Counted from the first letter of the stretch, positions 1 through 13,500 are shown. The stretch is DNA of 64,000 nucleotides from Euwallacea fornicatus (GCF_040115645.1 NC_089541.1:7998001-8062000), one strand, 5' to 3'. The notes: generated by a model not told the origin, from the sequence alone. A program made the numbers and translations.

Positions 1-900
1 TCTAGTTTTTCAAAGAAATTTCGTCTATGATGAAAGGGATTGTATCCAGAATATCTTTTTAAGTATATTCTTGCTATTTTCGCATCAGCAACACTTACAA
101 AATGGATTAAATGGGGAAAAATTTTATTTTTTGGAAACTTTTAGTGACTTTCGAAGTTGGGGTACTAAATTGTTTTTGGTTTGCGAGAATGAAATATACT
201 CAAAAAAATTGTCACTCTGATAAAAAAAAATCATAAAAAGTGTTTTTCTGTTAGTTTTATCCTTCATAATATAGGAATATTATTTTACACTAGACAGAGT
301 GATTCCTATGGTCCACTTGTTACAAAATTTGGGAAAAAACAACGATAATATTCTGCCTAATATAGGGTGTCCCAAAGGACAAATAAGTATTGAGTGCTGG
401 TAAAAAATACAGTGAGTTAGATAAACTTATCTTGTACAAATATTACTCGCTTTCATTCTACACAATGTGCAAAATAGTTTGTTTATTTTGTAAATTGGAA
501 ATAAATCTCACAGTTTTTGATTTAGAAACTTGTAATGGTCCGTTGGGACGCAAAAGAAAATTGTAGGCAATTGTGCTTTATGAGCTGGAACATCTATGAA
601 TACTAGTGGATTTATTACTGTCTTTGCAGATACATTATGATTATTATTATCAACACTTGTCCAACCCGTTAGTAAAAACAAAATAAGAGGAAACAGATTA
701 TTGCATAATATTGTTAGAAAACCGATTTGTTGTTCTATATTGTGATAAAATTAAATTTATTCTCTAAATTACACATCTGGATTTAGGCTACTGTACTTTT
801 CTTGGTCAGTTCCGAAATGACAGCTCGACCATCAAGTTCAATTTGGTCTAAAGATTTTCGCTAGTAACGTACCTTAAAAGTCTCTAAAAGAAAAAAATAT
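1..900. other. Non-coding AT-rich sequence
   Basis: No credible coding region is visible. At about 362 there is a motif, tatagggtgtcccaaagg, that resembles the terminal sequence of the TACAGGGTG-type transposons found elsewhere in the window. No partner end was seen, so it is at most an orphan terminus. Confidence 0.5.
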
Positions 901-925
901 GCGGTTATCTTAATTAATATTGACG

Positions 926-1132
926 ATGCTTAGTAGAAGCGATATGCGTAGGAAAACATACAAAAAACTGTACAATCCTCCATTTGCGAAGGTACTAGGC
1001 TTAGCTCAAACAATAACAACGGTACAATGGCTTTCAACCATTCTCAAAGCCTCTACAGTTTCTTTTTGCAGCTGTACAACTCACTGGCTGACTCATGATG
1101 CACGACACGAAATAAATGTATATTCGAATTAA
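926..1132 (+). pseudogene. Unknown coding fragment, copy 1
   Basis: A short frame contains RRKTYKKLYNPPFAKV followed by a TIT.. stretch. A diverged relative of the same peptide lies about 600 bases downstream, with the shared core KKLYN-PFAKV and TI-T in the same order. Conservation at the protein level, with many silent-looking base differences, suggests both derive from a real coding sequence. I do not recognise the protein. The frame continues to a stop at 1130-1132 without clear homology after about 1050. It could be a remnant of a duplicated exon or of an unrecognised retroelement. Confidence 0.35.
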
Positions 1133-1531
1133 AATATTTCTATTTGATGGAGATATGGAAATTGAATTCGGTAAATAATGATTTCATTTCATCCCAATGC
1201 TGGACATACTTATATTAGACACGCCGTATATGAGTTTTAAAATTTTTAAATAAAAATATTAAATTAATGTCACAAGTCGAATATCACTTGAAAACCTACT
1301 TCGATTGTAACTTCACAATGAAACTGCTTCAATTTTATTTTACATCATTCTGATTTACGAGTCAAAACTAATAAACGACAAAAACATACAAAGCCTGGCA
1401 ACTTCGACTTTTGTCACTTAAGAAGAAATAAATTTTGGTGGCCCTCATTTTCACTCAGTAATTGTTATCTACAGTACTGACCTAGTTCAATAGTCTTTCA
1501 AACAAAGGAACCTCCGATTGTACCGATATAC

Positions 1532-1684
1532 CGATTAACACTTCCAGATTACGAGCGTCTTATTCGTCGCCGCGTTAATGCTCATCTTAAACATCTACAT
1601 ATCGGACGAAAAGGTATAAAAAAACTTTACAATCTGCCTTTTGCAAAGGTACGAATCATAGGTCGAACGATAATCACGACATAG
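1532..1684 (+). pseudogene. Unknown coding fragment, copy 2
   Basis: The open frame reads through YERLIRRRVNAHLKHLHIG, then GIKKLYNLPFAKVR and RTIITT, and ends at TAG at 1682-1684. The stretch KKLYN-PFAKV matches copy 1 near 960-1000. Downstream, in the same register, the similarity continues past the stop (tggctt then cattc in both copies), so the TAG is probably a disabling mutation in place of a CAA-like codon. The N-terminal part is basic. No family is recognised. The duplication is real in the sequence; its identity is not established. Confidence 0.35.
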
Positions 1685-1749
1685 TGGCTTCATAACATTC
1701 AAAAACTTTTACAATCGATCTTGGCAAAACAATATTATACGGTGTCTCC

Positions 1750-4583
1750 AATACAAATATGTACCAGAGGTTGAAGAATTTCTAGAATTAATGAAAATAA
1801 TGCAAAATTTATCTAATTAGGCAAAATGTAAACTTAAACACGGAAAGTTCCTTTCAAATAAAACAAAACTGTAAATGATATTACTTTGATGCAAATTAAA
1901 TGTAAAATGTACATTAATTGATAAAATTTATTAAATTACGCTTTAAATAAGTTAAAACAAAGCCCAGCTTGGGGACCTGGACAATTTGGTGGAGTTTAAG
2001 TTTCTACTTACCAAGTTACTAAAATTTTGGTGTTTTTTTTTTCAATTTCCATAGATAATATTACGATTATATATAATCGTAATCTCTCAGTATAATAATA
2101 CAATCTACAATAATATTTTCATTACATATCTCATTAAATCATTTAGGGCTGGAGATATAAATTAATGTTTGCAGATTATTATTAATGAAGTTTGCATCAT
2201 TTACATCGAAAATTTGTCGCTCCATAATCACAATAATTTAATTCTGTGTTGTATTAATTGTTTATTAATGAAAAACGATGGACGAGAGTTTATTAAATTT
2301 TAGATTTGCTTGTTTAGAAGTAAATAATCACTTATTAACTTGTAGTATTTACGCATGTAAATTAGCTTATTAACAATGAAATTTACTTCATTTTTAAGAT
2401 TTAATTCGGTCAGCAATCCAGTGTGGCAGAGACATTTTCGTAAGTGTTAGGTTCAATAATTTTTCTTCGAGAACATTTGTGCCAATTTTTACTGTTTTTT
2501 AAATTCAAGTCAATGTTATCGAGTAGTAAAAACTATAAGCGCACATGAGATGTAAAGTTTTGTCGCACGCATGCCAATATCATATACCGACAAAAAGTTT
2601 GAACACTGTCACATGCCACTTTGAATTACATGTGGTAAAACTTTTTAATGCCTACATATAATAAAATGCTATTTTCAGCTCGTAAAAGAGTGTGCTAATG
2701 CCAATTAAGAGCGCGCTTGTTGGAAAAGAGAATTTGCATCAGGGTTTTTCTACTTAAATAAAATTACAAAAGAAAATTCAAAGAGGCATATAAATCGTAT
2801 ATTGAATAAACTCGAAATAACTTAATGTAGCTACTAATGGTTCTTTTGTGTGAGAGGAATAATTAATTATTAAAGTATTTCTCTATTTAAGATAATGCTT
2901 TTTAAAGCGAGCAGCGCAATTAAGTTAATTGGAGCACAGGTTGTGCTTGTTTAGGTTAAAAGCTGAAAGTTCATTAATAAATTCCGTAATTACTTCGTGA
3001 GTAATTCTGGACCTCAAATCATTTTAATTTAAAGTTTTGAATGAGTATTTGGAATGTTTTTGAATAAAAAAAAACCAAATACGTGCAACATGAAATGACA
3101 ATACTCGTATGTATATATGTAATAGGTTCAAAAACTACCTTTTTTTTGAGTTTTTCAATCTACTAACATCATTGAAAATTAATATCATCAAAAAAAATTT
3201 CATTAAGGTCAATTTTTTATAATCAATTATCAAACAAACTTTGTCTCAAAATACTGATATTGAATATTTTTATTATTTCCTTTCCATATCCTAACTCTTT
3301 GAAGGCACGTAACTATCTTGAACTAACCTATCAATGGCATTAGGGTTCATAAATCTTTATTTTATAGTTGCAGGTACAATTTTGGCTCTGTGCCTCATTG
3401 AATCATTTAAAATTAAGTCTGCAAAAATATCCTACATGCGCTACATAGCCTTCTGGAATGTTTTGATATAAGTGTTGCAGATTTGTGTCATTATAAGCCA
3501 GTCGTTTCATTCACCACAAAAGAATATTTTGAACTTCTCAATTCGTATATGACAATTTGCTATTAGTTGTTTGATAAGATTTGCCACAGTAACAAATGGA
3601 GATAGCATAACGAGACTCATAGAAACGTTCAATCATTGACCAAAAAATGGGGAAATTATCCTATTCAGGGGCATGGTGTAGATTGTCTTTGTTTATTCAG
3701 CAGGATTTCTTGCAAAAACTGTTTTTTAACAGGTCAATGTATAGCATTTCATATCAAATTGCGGGGTTTTACGTTGGTTTCACCTGAATTATATTTACTG
3801 TATTTTGGTTCATGATGTTCAGACATTCCACAATCTTATGCTATAAATTATGCAATGAAAAGCTAGGGTCTGCGCAGAAAAACGTTGAATTAACATTTTT
3901 CATTCAAATAAATTATTCATTTACAGGTCCTTCAAAAGAAGATCATTTTCACTCTTGATGAATTAAACTTCTGGATCTGTGATATTGTGGTTTATTGTTA
4001 AAGGAATTTGCCTAATTTTGCATATAGGATTTCACATTGCCCTCGATTCAATAAGCAGATATAACCCTATGATATTTATTACATTGCGATGTTGCTTATT
4101 TCAAGGTTAAAGCATACATACTGTATTTCTGGGTTTTCTATTATTTGTGAACATATTCGTTATTTTAGATCCACACTTGGAGTATGCTTGCCAGTAATCT
4201 CGCTAAAAACGTTGAAAGAATTACTATGCTTCTAAATGTCAGTCCGCATCGATGTGTTGATGTTGCTCACTTAACTCAAGTTAAAAAGGTTAACTTACAT
4301 TTAGCCGCAAGATTTTTTTTTAACACACATAACTTGACCATGGTGTTCGTTGTTTCAACAAATTATAATGATTTGATGATGATATATCCGGCTGAAATGT
4401 TGAAGGCATGAAAGACTGCATGAGTATTGATTAGGGAGGAAGAAAGTACTTTTTTTCAATTAGTTCATAATTAGTCATTTTGAATTTTTTGCTTTATCTA
4501 AAAATACTCTAGAGGCACCTAATAATGTAAATTTTGTGTGCTTACGTACTATAAGATATATTTGACAATTCGATTTACAAACA
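1750..4583. other. Non-coding AT-rich sequence
   Basis: No supported gene. The stretch holds the palindrome at 2060-2083 (listed separately) and short homopolymers. The frame at 4184-4411 shows no recognisable domain and is treated as chance. Confidence 0.5.
2060..2083. repeat. Perfect 24-base palindrome
   Basis: attacgatta tatataatcgtaat is its own reverse complement over all 24 bases. It is AT-rich and could extrude a cruciform. No transposon or gene is attached to it. Confidence 0.8.
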
Positions 4584-4585
4584 TA

Positions 4586-6161
4586 CCGTCGTGGTCATAG
4601 AAATAACACACGTTTAATTTTTAACATAAAAGTGATAAATACCAATAAATGTTAATAACAATTGTTTTTTTGTATTCATTTTTTCTCATAGAATGCCTTA
4701 TCAGTTAAAATTCCAATACACAATTTTTTGCTTATATTTTATTGGTTTATTTGTAGTTTAGTTCTGGTCATACAAATAGCACGTTTAACTATTAATATCT
4801 TTAACCATATTTTCCGTCGAATATTGTTATTAAGAGTAAGTTAATATTAATTCTATAATTCTTAATGACTACTAATACACGAATTTTTTTGAAAACATAG
4901 TGGGCAGGAAGAGGCATTGTAGTCCCGAAATGCGAAGGATAATAATTAGACTGAAAGAAGACGGAAAATCCATGACGGATATATCCAAGACATTATTTTG
5001 TTCTAGGAAAATGGTGTACAATGTCTTAAAGTAACACAAAAACACCCAAAGTTTTGAAAATAAACCACGTGCATCAGAAGGCAGAAAAGTCACTGAACGA
5101 GAAGTTGCCTTAATTGTGCAGATTAGCAAAGCGCAACCTTTTTTAACATCTGTAGAAATTAAGCGGTAAATTTTCAGTGATTATCAAATGGACTTATCTG
5201 CCAGATCAGTAAGAAAGATTTTACAACAGCACAACCTTCGTGTATATATTGCTAAGAAGAAGCTACACGTTTCTAACCGAAACAAGAAAAAGCGTTTAAA
5301 TTTCGCAAAAACCTATATTAATAAACCTCCTCAATATTGGCGCCGGATTCTCTGGAGTGATGAATCTAAAGTGAATATGTTCGGAAATGATGGAAAACCG
5401 TACGTTCGTCGTCCAAAAAATAGCAGTACCGATCCACGATACACTATTAAAACAATTAAACATGGCGGGGGGTCAGTAATGGTGTGGGGTGCTATTTCCT
5501 GACATGGTACTGGACCTATTTACCAAATTGAGGGGTACTATGGATAAATTTCAATATAAGGATATATTAGCCAACATAATGGAGCCATATATTTTTGAAT
5601 TTATGCCGGTTGATTATATTTTTATGCAAGATAATGATCCGAAGCGTACTTCGAGGCTGCTTAAACAGTGGCTGGAGGATAATGTAATCGAAGTTTTAGA
5701 CTGGCCTCCTCAAAGTCCCGATTTGAACCCTATCGAGAATGTGTGGGAATGGGTTAAACGGGAAATTAAAGGAAAAAATTCCTCCAATTCAGGCGAACTA
5801 TGGGAAAATATTAGAAACGCCTAGAACTCCATTCCAAGAGACATCTCCAGAAAGTAGTGGAATCAATGCCATCTAGATTAACAGCTGTAATAAAAAACAA
5901 GGGATTCTCCACAAAATATTGACAATTTCAATTGTTATTGTGCATTTGTTTGCTATTTTTTGAATTTGCGCTATTTGCTTGGCCAGCCAAAATAAATTTT
6001 TCTTTTTTTCAAGAAGTACTGTTTATTATTTCAATTTTTTTTAATGTTAATAAAGTTTTTAAGTTTTTTATAATTCTATGCAAAATATTAATTTATAAAA
6101 AAAACTGAAACTTGCTAAAACTTTGAAAAAACCAAGGGTGCTATTACTATGACCACCACTG
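4586..6161 (+). mobile_element. Tc1-like element (Tc1-1), decayed
   Basis: The element is flanked by TA at 4584-4585 and 6162-6163. The ends are inverted: left begins CCGTCGTGGTCATAGAAA, and the right end read in reverse begins CAGTGGTGGTCATAGTAA. A related motif is repeated inside each end, at 4761-4788 (gttctggtcatacaaatagc) and in reverse at about 5967-5990. This gives the outer and inner direct-repeat layout (IR/DR) known from Sleeping Beauty type Tc1 elements. Length is 1576 bases, usual for an autonomous Tc1. The single gene inside is broken. Confidence 0.93.
4897..5922 (+). pseudogene. Tc1 transposase pseudogene (DD34E)
   Basis: This was a Tc1-family DDE transposase that would bind the element ends through an N-terminal helix-turn-helix and cut and rejoin DNA. 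The frame can be followed from a degenerate start (ATA at 4897, followed by GRKRHC) to the final KGFSTKY near 5920, about 340 codons, the family length. The catalytic residues remain: D in LWSDESK (near 5360), D in MQDNDPK (near 5630) and E in NPIEN (near 5735), with 34 residues between the second and third. Lesions include TAA at about 5031 and 5166, TGA replacing a W at 5500, a one-base frameshift near 5537, TAG at 5822 and another frameshift near 5850. It is dead. TIRs of Tc1-2 at 14.4 kb are related in sequence. Confidence 0.93.
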
Positions 6162-6163
6162 TA

Positions 6164-9100
6164 TATGGCGTTGTAAAGGTCATCAGCAGAGTTAATTTGG
6201 AGGTATTGACAATATTTCGATATTTTCGTAACACCGTTTCCCGATTTAGTCGATTAATATACATCGTAGATTGAACCCGAATACCTAATTTTTTTAGTGG
6301 CATAACACAAGCAAATGCTATTTACCATGGGTAATAAAGAAAGCGTCAGACGGTTGTGATACGACGTCGTAGGGACGTCGTATCACAACTTCGATTAAAA
6401 AGTCTTTGGGTAATGTTGATTCATGCCTAACCCAATTAGTAAAGAGTTAGAAAAATGCTATAAGTTACAAAACCTATGCGATGGAATCTAGAGAGTTACT
6501 TTATTTGCCAATAACTTTTCTTAACAACGCGCGGTCGGGTTTCATTTTCTGATATATGGTTTGGCAACAATGGGTAGTAAGGGAACTGTGCGATTTTATT
6601 TACCTATTGAATAGGTCTCTCAAATTCCACTATGCCAAATAGAAAGAGAATAAAGATTAAAGAAGGATAAAGTAGATGCACTATGTTAATCCTCTTTTTT
6701 TTTTTATAAATTCACTCCCTTTTCCATAGCTAACGAGAACTAATTAAAACAATGGCCCATTCCAAACTTTCTTGCTAAAATACCAAGCTAATTTCACCTT
6801 AAAAACACTGCAAAGCGAAGTGAATATTGCATCCATGATCCTTAAAAGGGCGTTTACCTTTCATTTTAAGAAAGTAGAACTTATGCTGGCGCCATAGATA
6901 TCAGATGACATCCTCGTTTCCGTTTTCCATCGAATGCACTACAAAAGATAAAGTAAAGCTCGGTTTGCTATTTCATGCTAAATTTACTACGTGATGATCG
7001 TTAGGAACGAAAGTTAAGTGCAAAACTTGATAAAATGTATTTAAGTTTTCCGGACCACGTCTCATTCTTACAGAATTCTGAGAAGTTTCAATTCTTTTCT
7101 TGGTCTCGAGTGTTTACCACTAATCCCGTTATCAAAGAAGTTTAGATCCAGATGGATATCATTCAGGTATTTTATTGGTTGACATAAGGGACAATAGTAG
7201 CAGGATGAGGAATTACAAAACTCTGGTCCTGATTCACTGTATTATTTATTTAGTCTGTTATGCGGAACTTTGAATATATGCGTAGGCTCTGCGAAAGCAC
7301 TAAGGTATAATATTTACCTTTCGGGGTGTAAACCCATGTTTGCATATCAGTCGCTTTGTCCATTGTTAGAATGCCTTAACACCTAATCTCATTATTCAAA
7401 CCATTAACCTAACATGAGCCAGTTTCCCAGTTTCAGTTTAGGACAACCAAATTAAATTGTCCTCATAAATGCAGGTATAGATATTGATGAACCGCGCCTG
7501 TGATCATTAGCGTGTAAAATTTGATTTCTCTCTGTTCCTGTTTATGCACGTGTGGTTTTATAACCAATTATCTGGAAGATGTGGGAATAAATTTTATATT
7601 GAAAGCGTTTATTAAAGATCTCTATTGATTTACCCACACTGGAGCATCTCTCAATTTCCTGCTTTTAGCAGAAACGGAAACGGGAGGCACACTTAATTGT
7701 TTCACTAATTATTTGCTCCCACTCGCACCATATGCCAGATGTTATTCATTTCGGGCAAGTTTCGTCAAAACCGATGTGCACGAAAGGCTGGAAGTTAAAG
7801 TTTGGAGATTCAGTAACTAGATTACAGAAATAATGGGTGGCCAGTAATTATCTGGCATCTGTTTTAAATCTATCCAGAGAAATACATGTACATTCATGAC
7901 CTCTGATACTGTGCAATTAATCTTGTAGGGCAACAATAGCTTCATTGTCTCTGTTATACATGAACTTGTGTAGTATCAATATTATCGTGATTTTGTTAAC
8001 TTTACGCCTGTCAAAGTTTTGATGTTTTCTGTGCGGCTTCTTAAGTTCTAAAATCGAAAATATCATCTTTTATAAGGTGCAAGATGTTATAATTCAAACG
8101 ACAAATCTTACTGAAATGGCAATATGGCAGAAAGTTTTTTGTTGCATACCTAAACTGTTGGGTATTAAGTTGAATACTGTCCAAAGACGCTGCTTTGAGA
8201 AGAGCAATAAATCTATTCAACAAGACTCCGTCTGCGGGTTAAAAAACTTGATTATTCTAGAGGCCCAAATTATTATACTGTCGCTGGAAAATATGTTTTT
8301 AAGGATGTCTTCATTTTAGCCACGAGAAAATAGCCGAAAATACTCAGCTGAAATATCAAGAAGAGTTTAGATTTCTGTTAAAGTTGGTAATACATAAAAA
8401 GTATAATGATGCAGAAGTCAATGTCGAAAAGAAATTGTGATATGAGTCGGGAATATGGTTCAATACATCGAAACTATGTGATTTCTATCTGATATCAGCA
8501 CGCGAAAATTTGCATAGAGAACAAATAACTGCTTCATCAAAATTCCTCAGCGCACAGTATCTGTCTAATACTTTAAGGAAGTTGTCTATTTCTGTCCAAA
8601 GAAATTGGTACCTACACAGTATTTTTGACGACTGATGAACGAACGAACCTACGCCGCATAACCCCAGATATAGCAAAAGACGAGATTTTAGAAATAACTG
8701 AGATTTTTGCCATTATTCTCTATATTTGCAATCTGCACTCGAAAAGAGCCAAATTTTGCATTATTTATGCATCAATCGAAATCACTGAGTTTTATTTAAG
8801 ATTCTGAAAAACGTGACCGTGAAAAATTCTTTATCAATATTGCTACTTTTTCTCCATAATTTTTTATTAACTACTTAATGTTTGCAAAAATGGACTAAAC
8901 TGGTTTTTGCACAGCTCTCCTCAAATTCTTTATATTTTATTGACAACAATTTGCTTTATATGACTCCAATAAACTAACGCGAAGAAAATTTAACATGAAA
9001 TATGATTATCAACTTCTTGTAAATCTTTTACTGTTGCGGAAGCTCACAATTTGGTAAAGGGTTAAAACACCGAACAGCCAATCAAGAAAACCACAATTAG

Positions 9101-9874
9101 CCCTATTACCAACATTTTTATTCTATAATCAATTATATGCAGTTTATTTAACAAGAATCTCATCCAGAATACTAAAAAATTATCAAACCTCTGAAAGTCC
9201 TCTTCTTCAGATAGAATAATAGTTTTCCCGATGAGAAGACAATTTTGACATTGAGGCATATGAAACTGGGAAGAAAAATGATAATTCTATTAAAACCGCA
9301 CGATAACAATTCAACCCTGGAAATTTAAAACCCAAGCAAAACATAACGAAGCATGGAATGGGAAACAGCCGGCAGCTAAGTTATCCAGAAAATGCTCTTT
9401 ACTTATGCCACAAATTTCCCGGAACAGCAAATAGCTTTAATGGAAGTGGTCCAGGAAGCCAAAAACATGAATTATGTCCTTATATGAACATTAGTTGTTA
9501 TTTATTCGCTTTGTTAAGTTGCCAAAACGTCTCTTTTATAAGCTTATACATATTAAATGAGGAAGTGATGTAGGAGCATACGGTGTTAAATTAACTGTGG
9601 TGTAGTTGAACAATTATTTAGATGTTTACTTATTACAACTAATTAGTCAAAACTATGTTTGCTGGTTTTGGTGGATGATCTTCTGAACTATTTGATTCAT
9701 AATTTCTTACTCTCATATGCCCTCAGATTTACTTCGAAATACGGTCGACTCAAAAAACATAAATTTTTATTTATTTATATGTTGTAAAAAAAATCAAGTT
9801 ATTTTTTCAGAAGATATTGTAATTATTTGAGGGTATGATGGTAAACATCTACATCAACCCAAACGAACTACATG
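6164..9874. other. Non-coding AT-rich sequence
   Basis: Apart from the hairpin at 6353-6389, I see no gene or repeat structure. The short frames at 8041-8320, 8485-8807 and 9062-9573 have no recognisable motifs. Confidence 0.5.
6353..6389. repeat. Perfect 16-base inverted repeat, 5-base loop
   Basis: gttgtgatacgacgtc at 6353-6368 is exactly reverse-complemented at 6374-6389, separated by gtagg. It lies 190 bases beyond the right end of Tc1-1 and has no TA duplication. Confidence 0.85.
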
Positions 9875-9876
9875 TA

Positions 9877-10556
9877 CAGTCGCTCAAAAAAGTATTCGTA
9901 CAGCGAGAAAAAAATTCTGTGACCCATAATTTTCGACTGATTTTGTTCAAAATTTGTATAATGAAAAAAATCAATCCTAAACTCAGTTTAGGTGTTCGAG
10001 CAAGTTTTGAAAATTAAATTTTTAGAGTGCTTTTCATGGTCTTAAAAAAAAAACCACTTCGAAAACTTCTTGTGCGGTGGAAATTTTTCAGTAGGATTTT
10101 AATGATCCTGTAGATGGGATTTTTGTACGTATATCCTGAAAATTTGATCAAAGTCAGACCACAAATAAGGGAGTTGCAGCTTTTTAAAATCGCTAATAAT
10201 GTTTAAATTTTATTATTTTGCGTGAGAATCGTCACTTTTTGGCAAATTTAAAAAGCTGCAACTCCCTTATTTGTGGTCTCACTTTGATCAAATTTTCAGG
10301 ATATACGTACAAAAATCCCCTCTACAGGATCATTAAAATCCTACTGAAAAATTTCCACCGCACAAGAAGTTTTCGAAATGGAGTTTTTTTTAAGACCAGG
10401 AAAAGCACTCTAAAAATTTAATTTTCAAAACTTGCTCGAACACCTAAACTGAGTTTAGGATTGATTTTTCATTATACAAATTTTGAACAAAATCAGTCGA
10501 AAATTATGGGTCACAGAATTTTTTTCCCGCTGTACGAATACTTTTTTGAGCGACTG
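9877..10556. mobile_element. Foldback (snap-back) non-autonomous Tc1/mariner-like element
   Basis: Almost the whole 680-base unit is one inverted repeat. The left arm is about 9877-10200 and the right arm about 10236-10556, with a spacer of some 35 bases around 10201-10235. The ends read TACAGTCGCTCAAAAAAG and its reverse complement. TA is present at 9875-9876 and 10557-10558. Arms differ by only scattered changes. There is no coding region of its own, so movement would need a transposase supplied in trans. The end sequence resembles that of element B at 32555 (CAGT followed by CAAAAAGTATT), which suggests a related Tc1 as source. Confidence 0.88.
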
Positions 10557-10558
10557 TA

Positions 10559-13500
10559 GGTAGTTTGCGGTGCATTGTGGTTTTGTCCAGCGATTGAAAA
10601 AGCATTTATTACAACATGTGAGTGTTTTATTAGATGCAGATACGATGCAAAAGCTGATTAAGCTTTCTATTAATATAGAAAGTACATTATTAATATAATA
10701 TAAACTTCTTTGCAAGTAATTGGGACCAATCTCGGACATTCTGACCGCAAATGGTTTTAAGTCTATGCGTTTATTTTATGGGCTAAGGATTGAAAAAGTC
10801 CGAGTTAAAACCAAAATTTCAAATATTGGGATTTCGTTTTGTTAATCGATGAGGGCGCAATATTCGACTTCGATTTTGAACTTTAAATTCGTAATTAAAA
10901 AAAATTAAAAATCGTCACTAATGCGCCGCAAATGCACATTTGGCTCATGCGATATGGTTGAGTGCCAAATTTAAAGCGAAACAGTAGCACCTAGCACGAT
11001 ATTCTCTACAAGTTTGATATAAAGGCGAAATAGCGAATTAACCGAATATGGAATAAGAGGAAATTGCGATATTTGCATTTTTGGGCGTTCAAACAAATTA
11101 AGTTTACGGTAATCTTTATTTCCATCTTTTAGTTTGAAATGGGGGAGAATATTTCCTTCATTTATTCCTGAATATTAATCCGATTAATATAAAGGGAATA
11201 AGTCTAAATATCTGCCTTCAAAGATTTAGCCTAGATTAATTGATATTATAGAACAGTGTTTGACCCAGAAATATGGACTGTCCTGATACCGAACTTTTAT
11301 TAATAGATGTTAGGAATCATGCCTTATATTTCGTTTAATTGAATAATCAATTCCGAAAATGGAATTCGCTAGGGATCGCAATATATGGATTCTATAAAAA
11401 TGATCTCGATTGAGATTTTGAGATATATTTTGATATTTTAATCAACTCGAAATATTTTATTGGTCCCTTATTTAACTCAGACCAGCGAAATTCTAAAGAT
11501 TTTATTTATTTAAGTGTGAAACTTTCTTTCTAATCAAACCACTAGAACATAAATCTCTCCAATTCTTTCAGTTACAATACCGCGTTTCCTAAAATAATTA
11601 AAATTTGAGAACATTTTGGAACAATAATGAAAAACAATATAATCTACATGAGCCTGTAGTAAGATAAACAAGATCATTAATAGACAAAGTTAATTTAGCC
11701 ACACACCAGTTTACCTTATCTGAGATTAGAGTCGAGTGGTAAAAAAGTCTTCATAAAAGAATAAACCCTAAATTCCTTCCAAAATCCAGAAAAATAAACT
11801 TAATCCGATCCCAGGTAAGTGCCTACATCCAGCCTTAAAATATACACCACCCATAACCGTAACTGCCGACAATTTCTGGCCATAAACCACTCTTTATTCC
11901 TTTTATGGATCCTTTTTATAGATCTCCCTTGAACGAAACTTGCCAGCGCTTATATCCAAATTTCATCCATGAGGTATATTGTTATTCCAATTTTCACACC
12001 CCGTTTTTCGTATGTGTATTACGAATCATAAGGAGCAAAATCGGTGGCTGTAGTGACGCCGGAGACGCATGCGTCGCGACGCGATTTTCTCAAATACGAC
12101 GTTTTGAACTTGTAGATTCAAACCGGGCGCTAAGCATAGCGCATTGCTCACAATCGCTGAGCCTGCTGAGTTCGTTCTGCATAACGAGTTGCTGTGAGCG
12201 CTGTTTTCCCGGTGTCGGACAGTTGTTTTGGACTTTGATTTTTGGGTGATGTCGTTTCGGGATTTTATTGTGATGAATTTTATTTAAGGTAAAACATCTG
12301 GGAAATAGTTCAGACGATTGTTTTTAGGAACAGAACTGTTGAAACACCAAGAGAAAAGTTTAATTTGCAGAATTTTATGCATGCGAATTTTTTTCCACAA
12401 GGTAAAAATGCGGCTTCAATTGCAAACAGTGGAGTTTGCACATGAATCTGTAACTTCTTCACAAAAATATGCAAAATGGTGTTCTAATTAATTTCAAATA
12501 GAATTCAAATTTTTTTTGCAATGTCTTCTAATAAAATTATACTTCGATTCGCTGATTCTCAATAAAAATTTTTGTTGTTGTTTTGACTCATAAAAATGAC
12601 TAAAAAATACTGTTTTTTTTTTTATTGAACTTGGGATAAATAACGGTTATCCAGCACCTCGGGATTTTTCATTAAAGTTAACCGTTACGTACCGTGCAAC
12701 TGTATAATAATAGTATATTATATAACGCGCACGAAAAGCTCCGATACTTTTTATGCGACTGCAAGAATTCTTGAAAAATAAAAGGGATTTACTACTTAAA
12801 TCGTGTGAAATAAACTTATTAATGTTATTGGGACATCGAGGGAGTTTCGATATAATTTTTGCGTAACAATGCAAAATCCTCACCGTTCTAGAAGAAATTA
12901 ATTTCATTAGTGCTTAATACTCAATTCTATATTTACCGAAAAATTTTATACTTTCTCTCACGGTAGATATAAAAATACTTTCACCCTCGTTTATTGGATT
13001 ATGCATTACATTGCCCTAGGGCCTCATAGAGGCTCAGACAATGTCGCTCACGATCCTCTGTAGTTTTTTTGCTACAACCCCCGAATTCATTCTGAAATAT
13101 TTATAGAGCTTTTATTGCTTGTGCTGATGCTCATCGTCCTGCATATTTAATAGGGTGTCAAAAGTCATTTTTGGTACGATGGAAGCCAAATTGAATTGAA
13201 TAATTTATTGCCAGAAGAAAACGTTAAAATTAGAAATTTTCACCTACACTATCGAACATTCTACAAGCTTAGTAAAAAATTACAAAATTTGTATCATATT
13301 TCTGGTATAATATAAAATTTTCTGTTTCTTTTAAATTGTATTCATCTTTGAAATAAAATTCCAAAAAGGTTCCATTTTATCTCGTTTCAAATCGCATATA
13401 ATTGAATATTTCTTTCTATTTATAAGATATCTCCTTATTTAACTATTCGCCATGCAATACGATTAAAAATCCAATTTGGCATTCACAATGCTTTTGAGAA

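Noticed and set aside
362..400. Left end of another TACAGGGTG-type transposon
   Set aside because: Only one end is visible and no matching inverted partner or TA pair could be found, so a full element cannot be claimed. The same applies to motifs near 28490, 41324, 47520 and 63366.
11905..12249. 114-codon open frame across the CpG-richer block
   Set aside because: No domain or motif. The frame composition follows the base composition of the block, and nothing marks it as coding.
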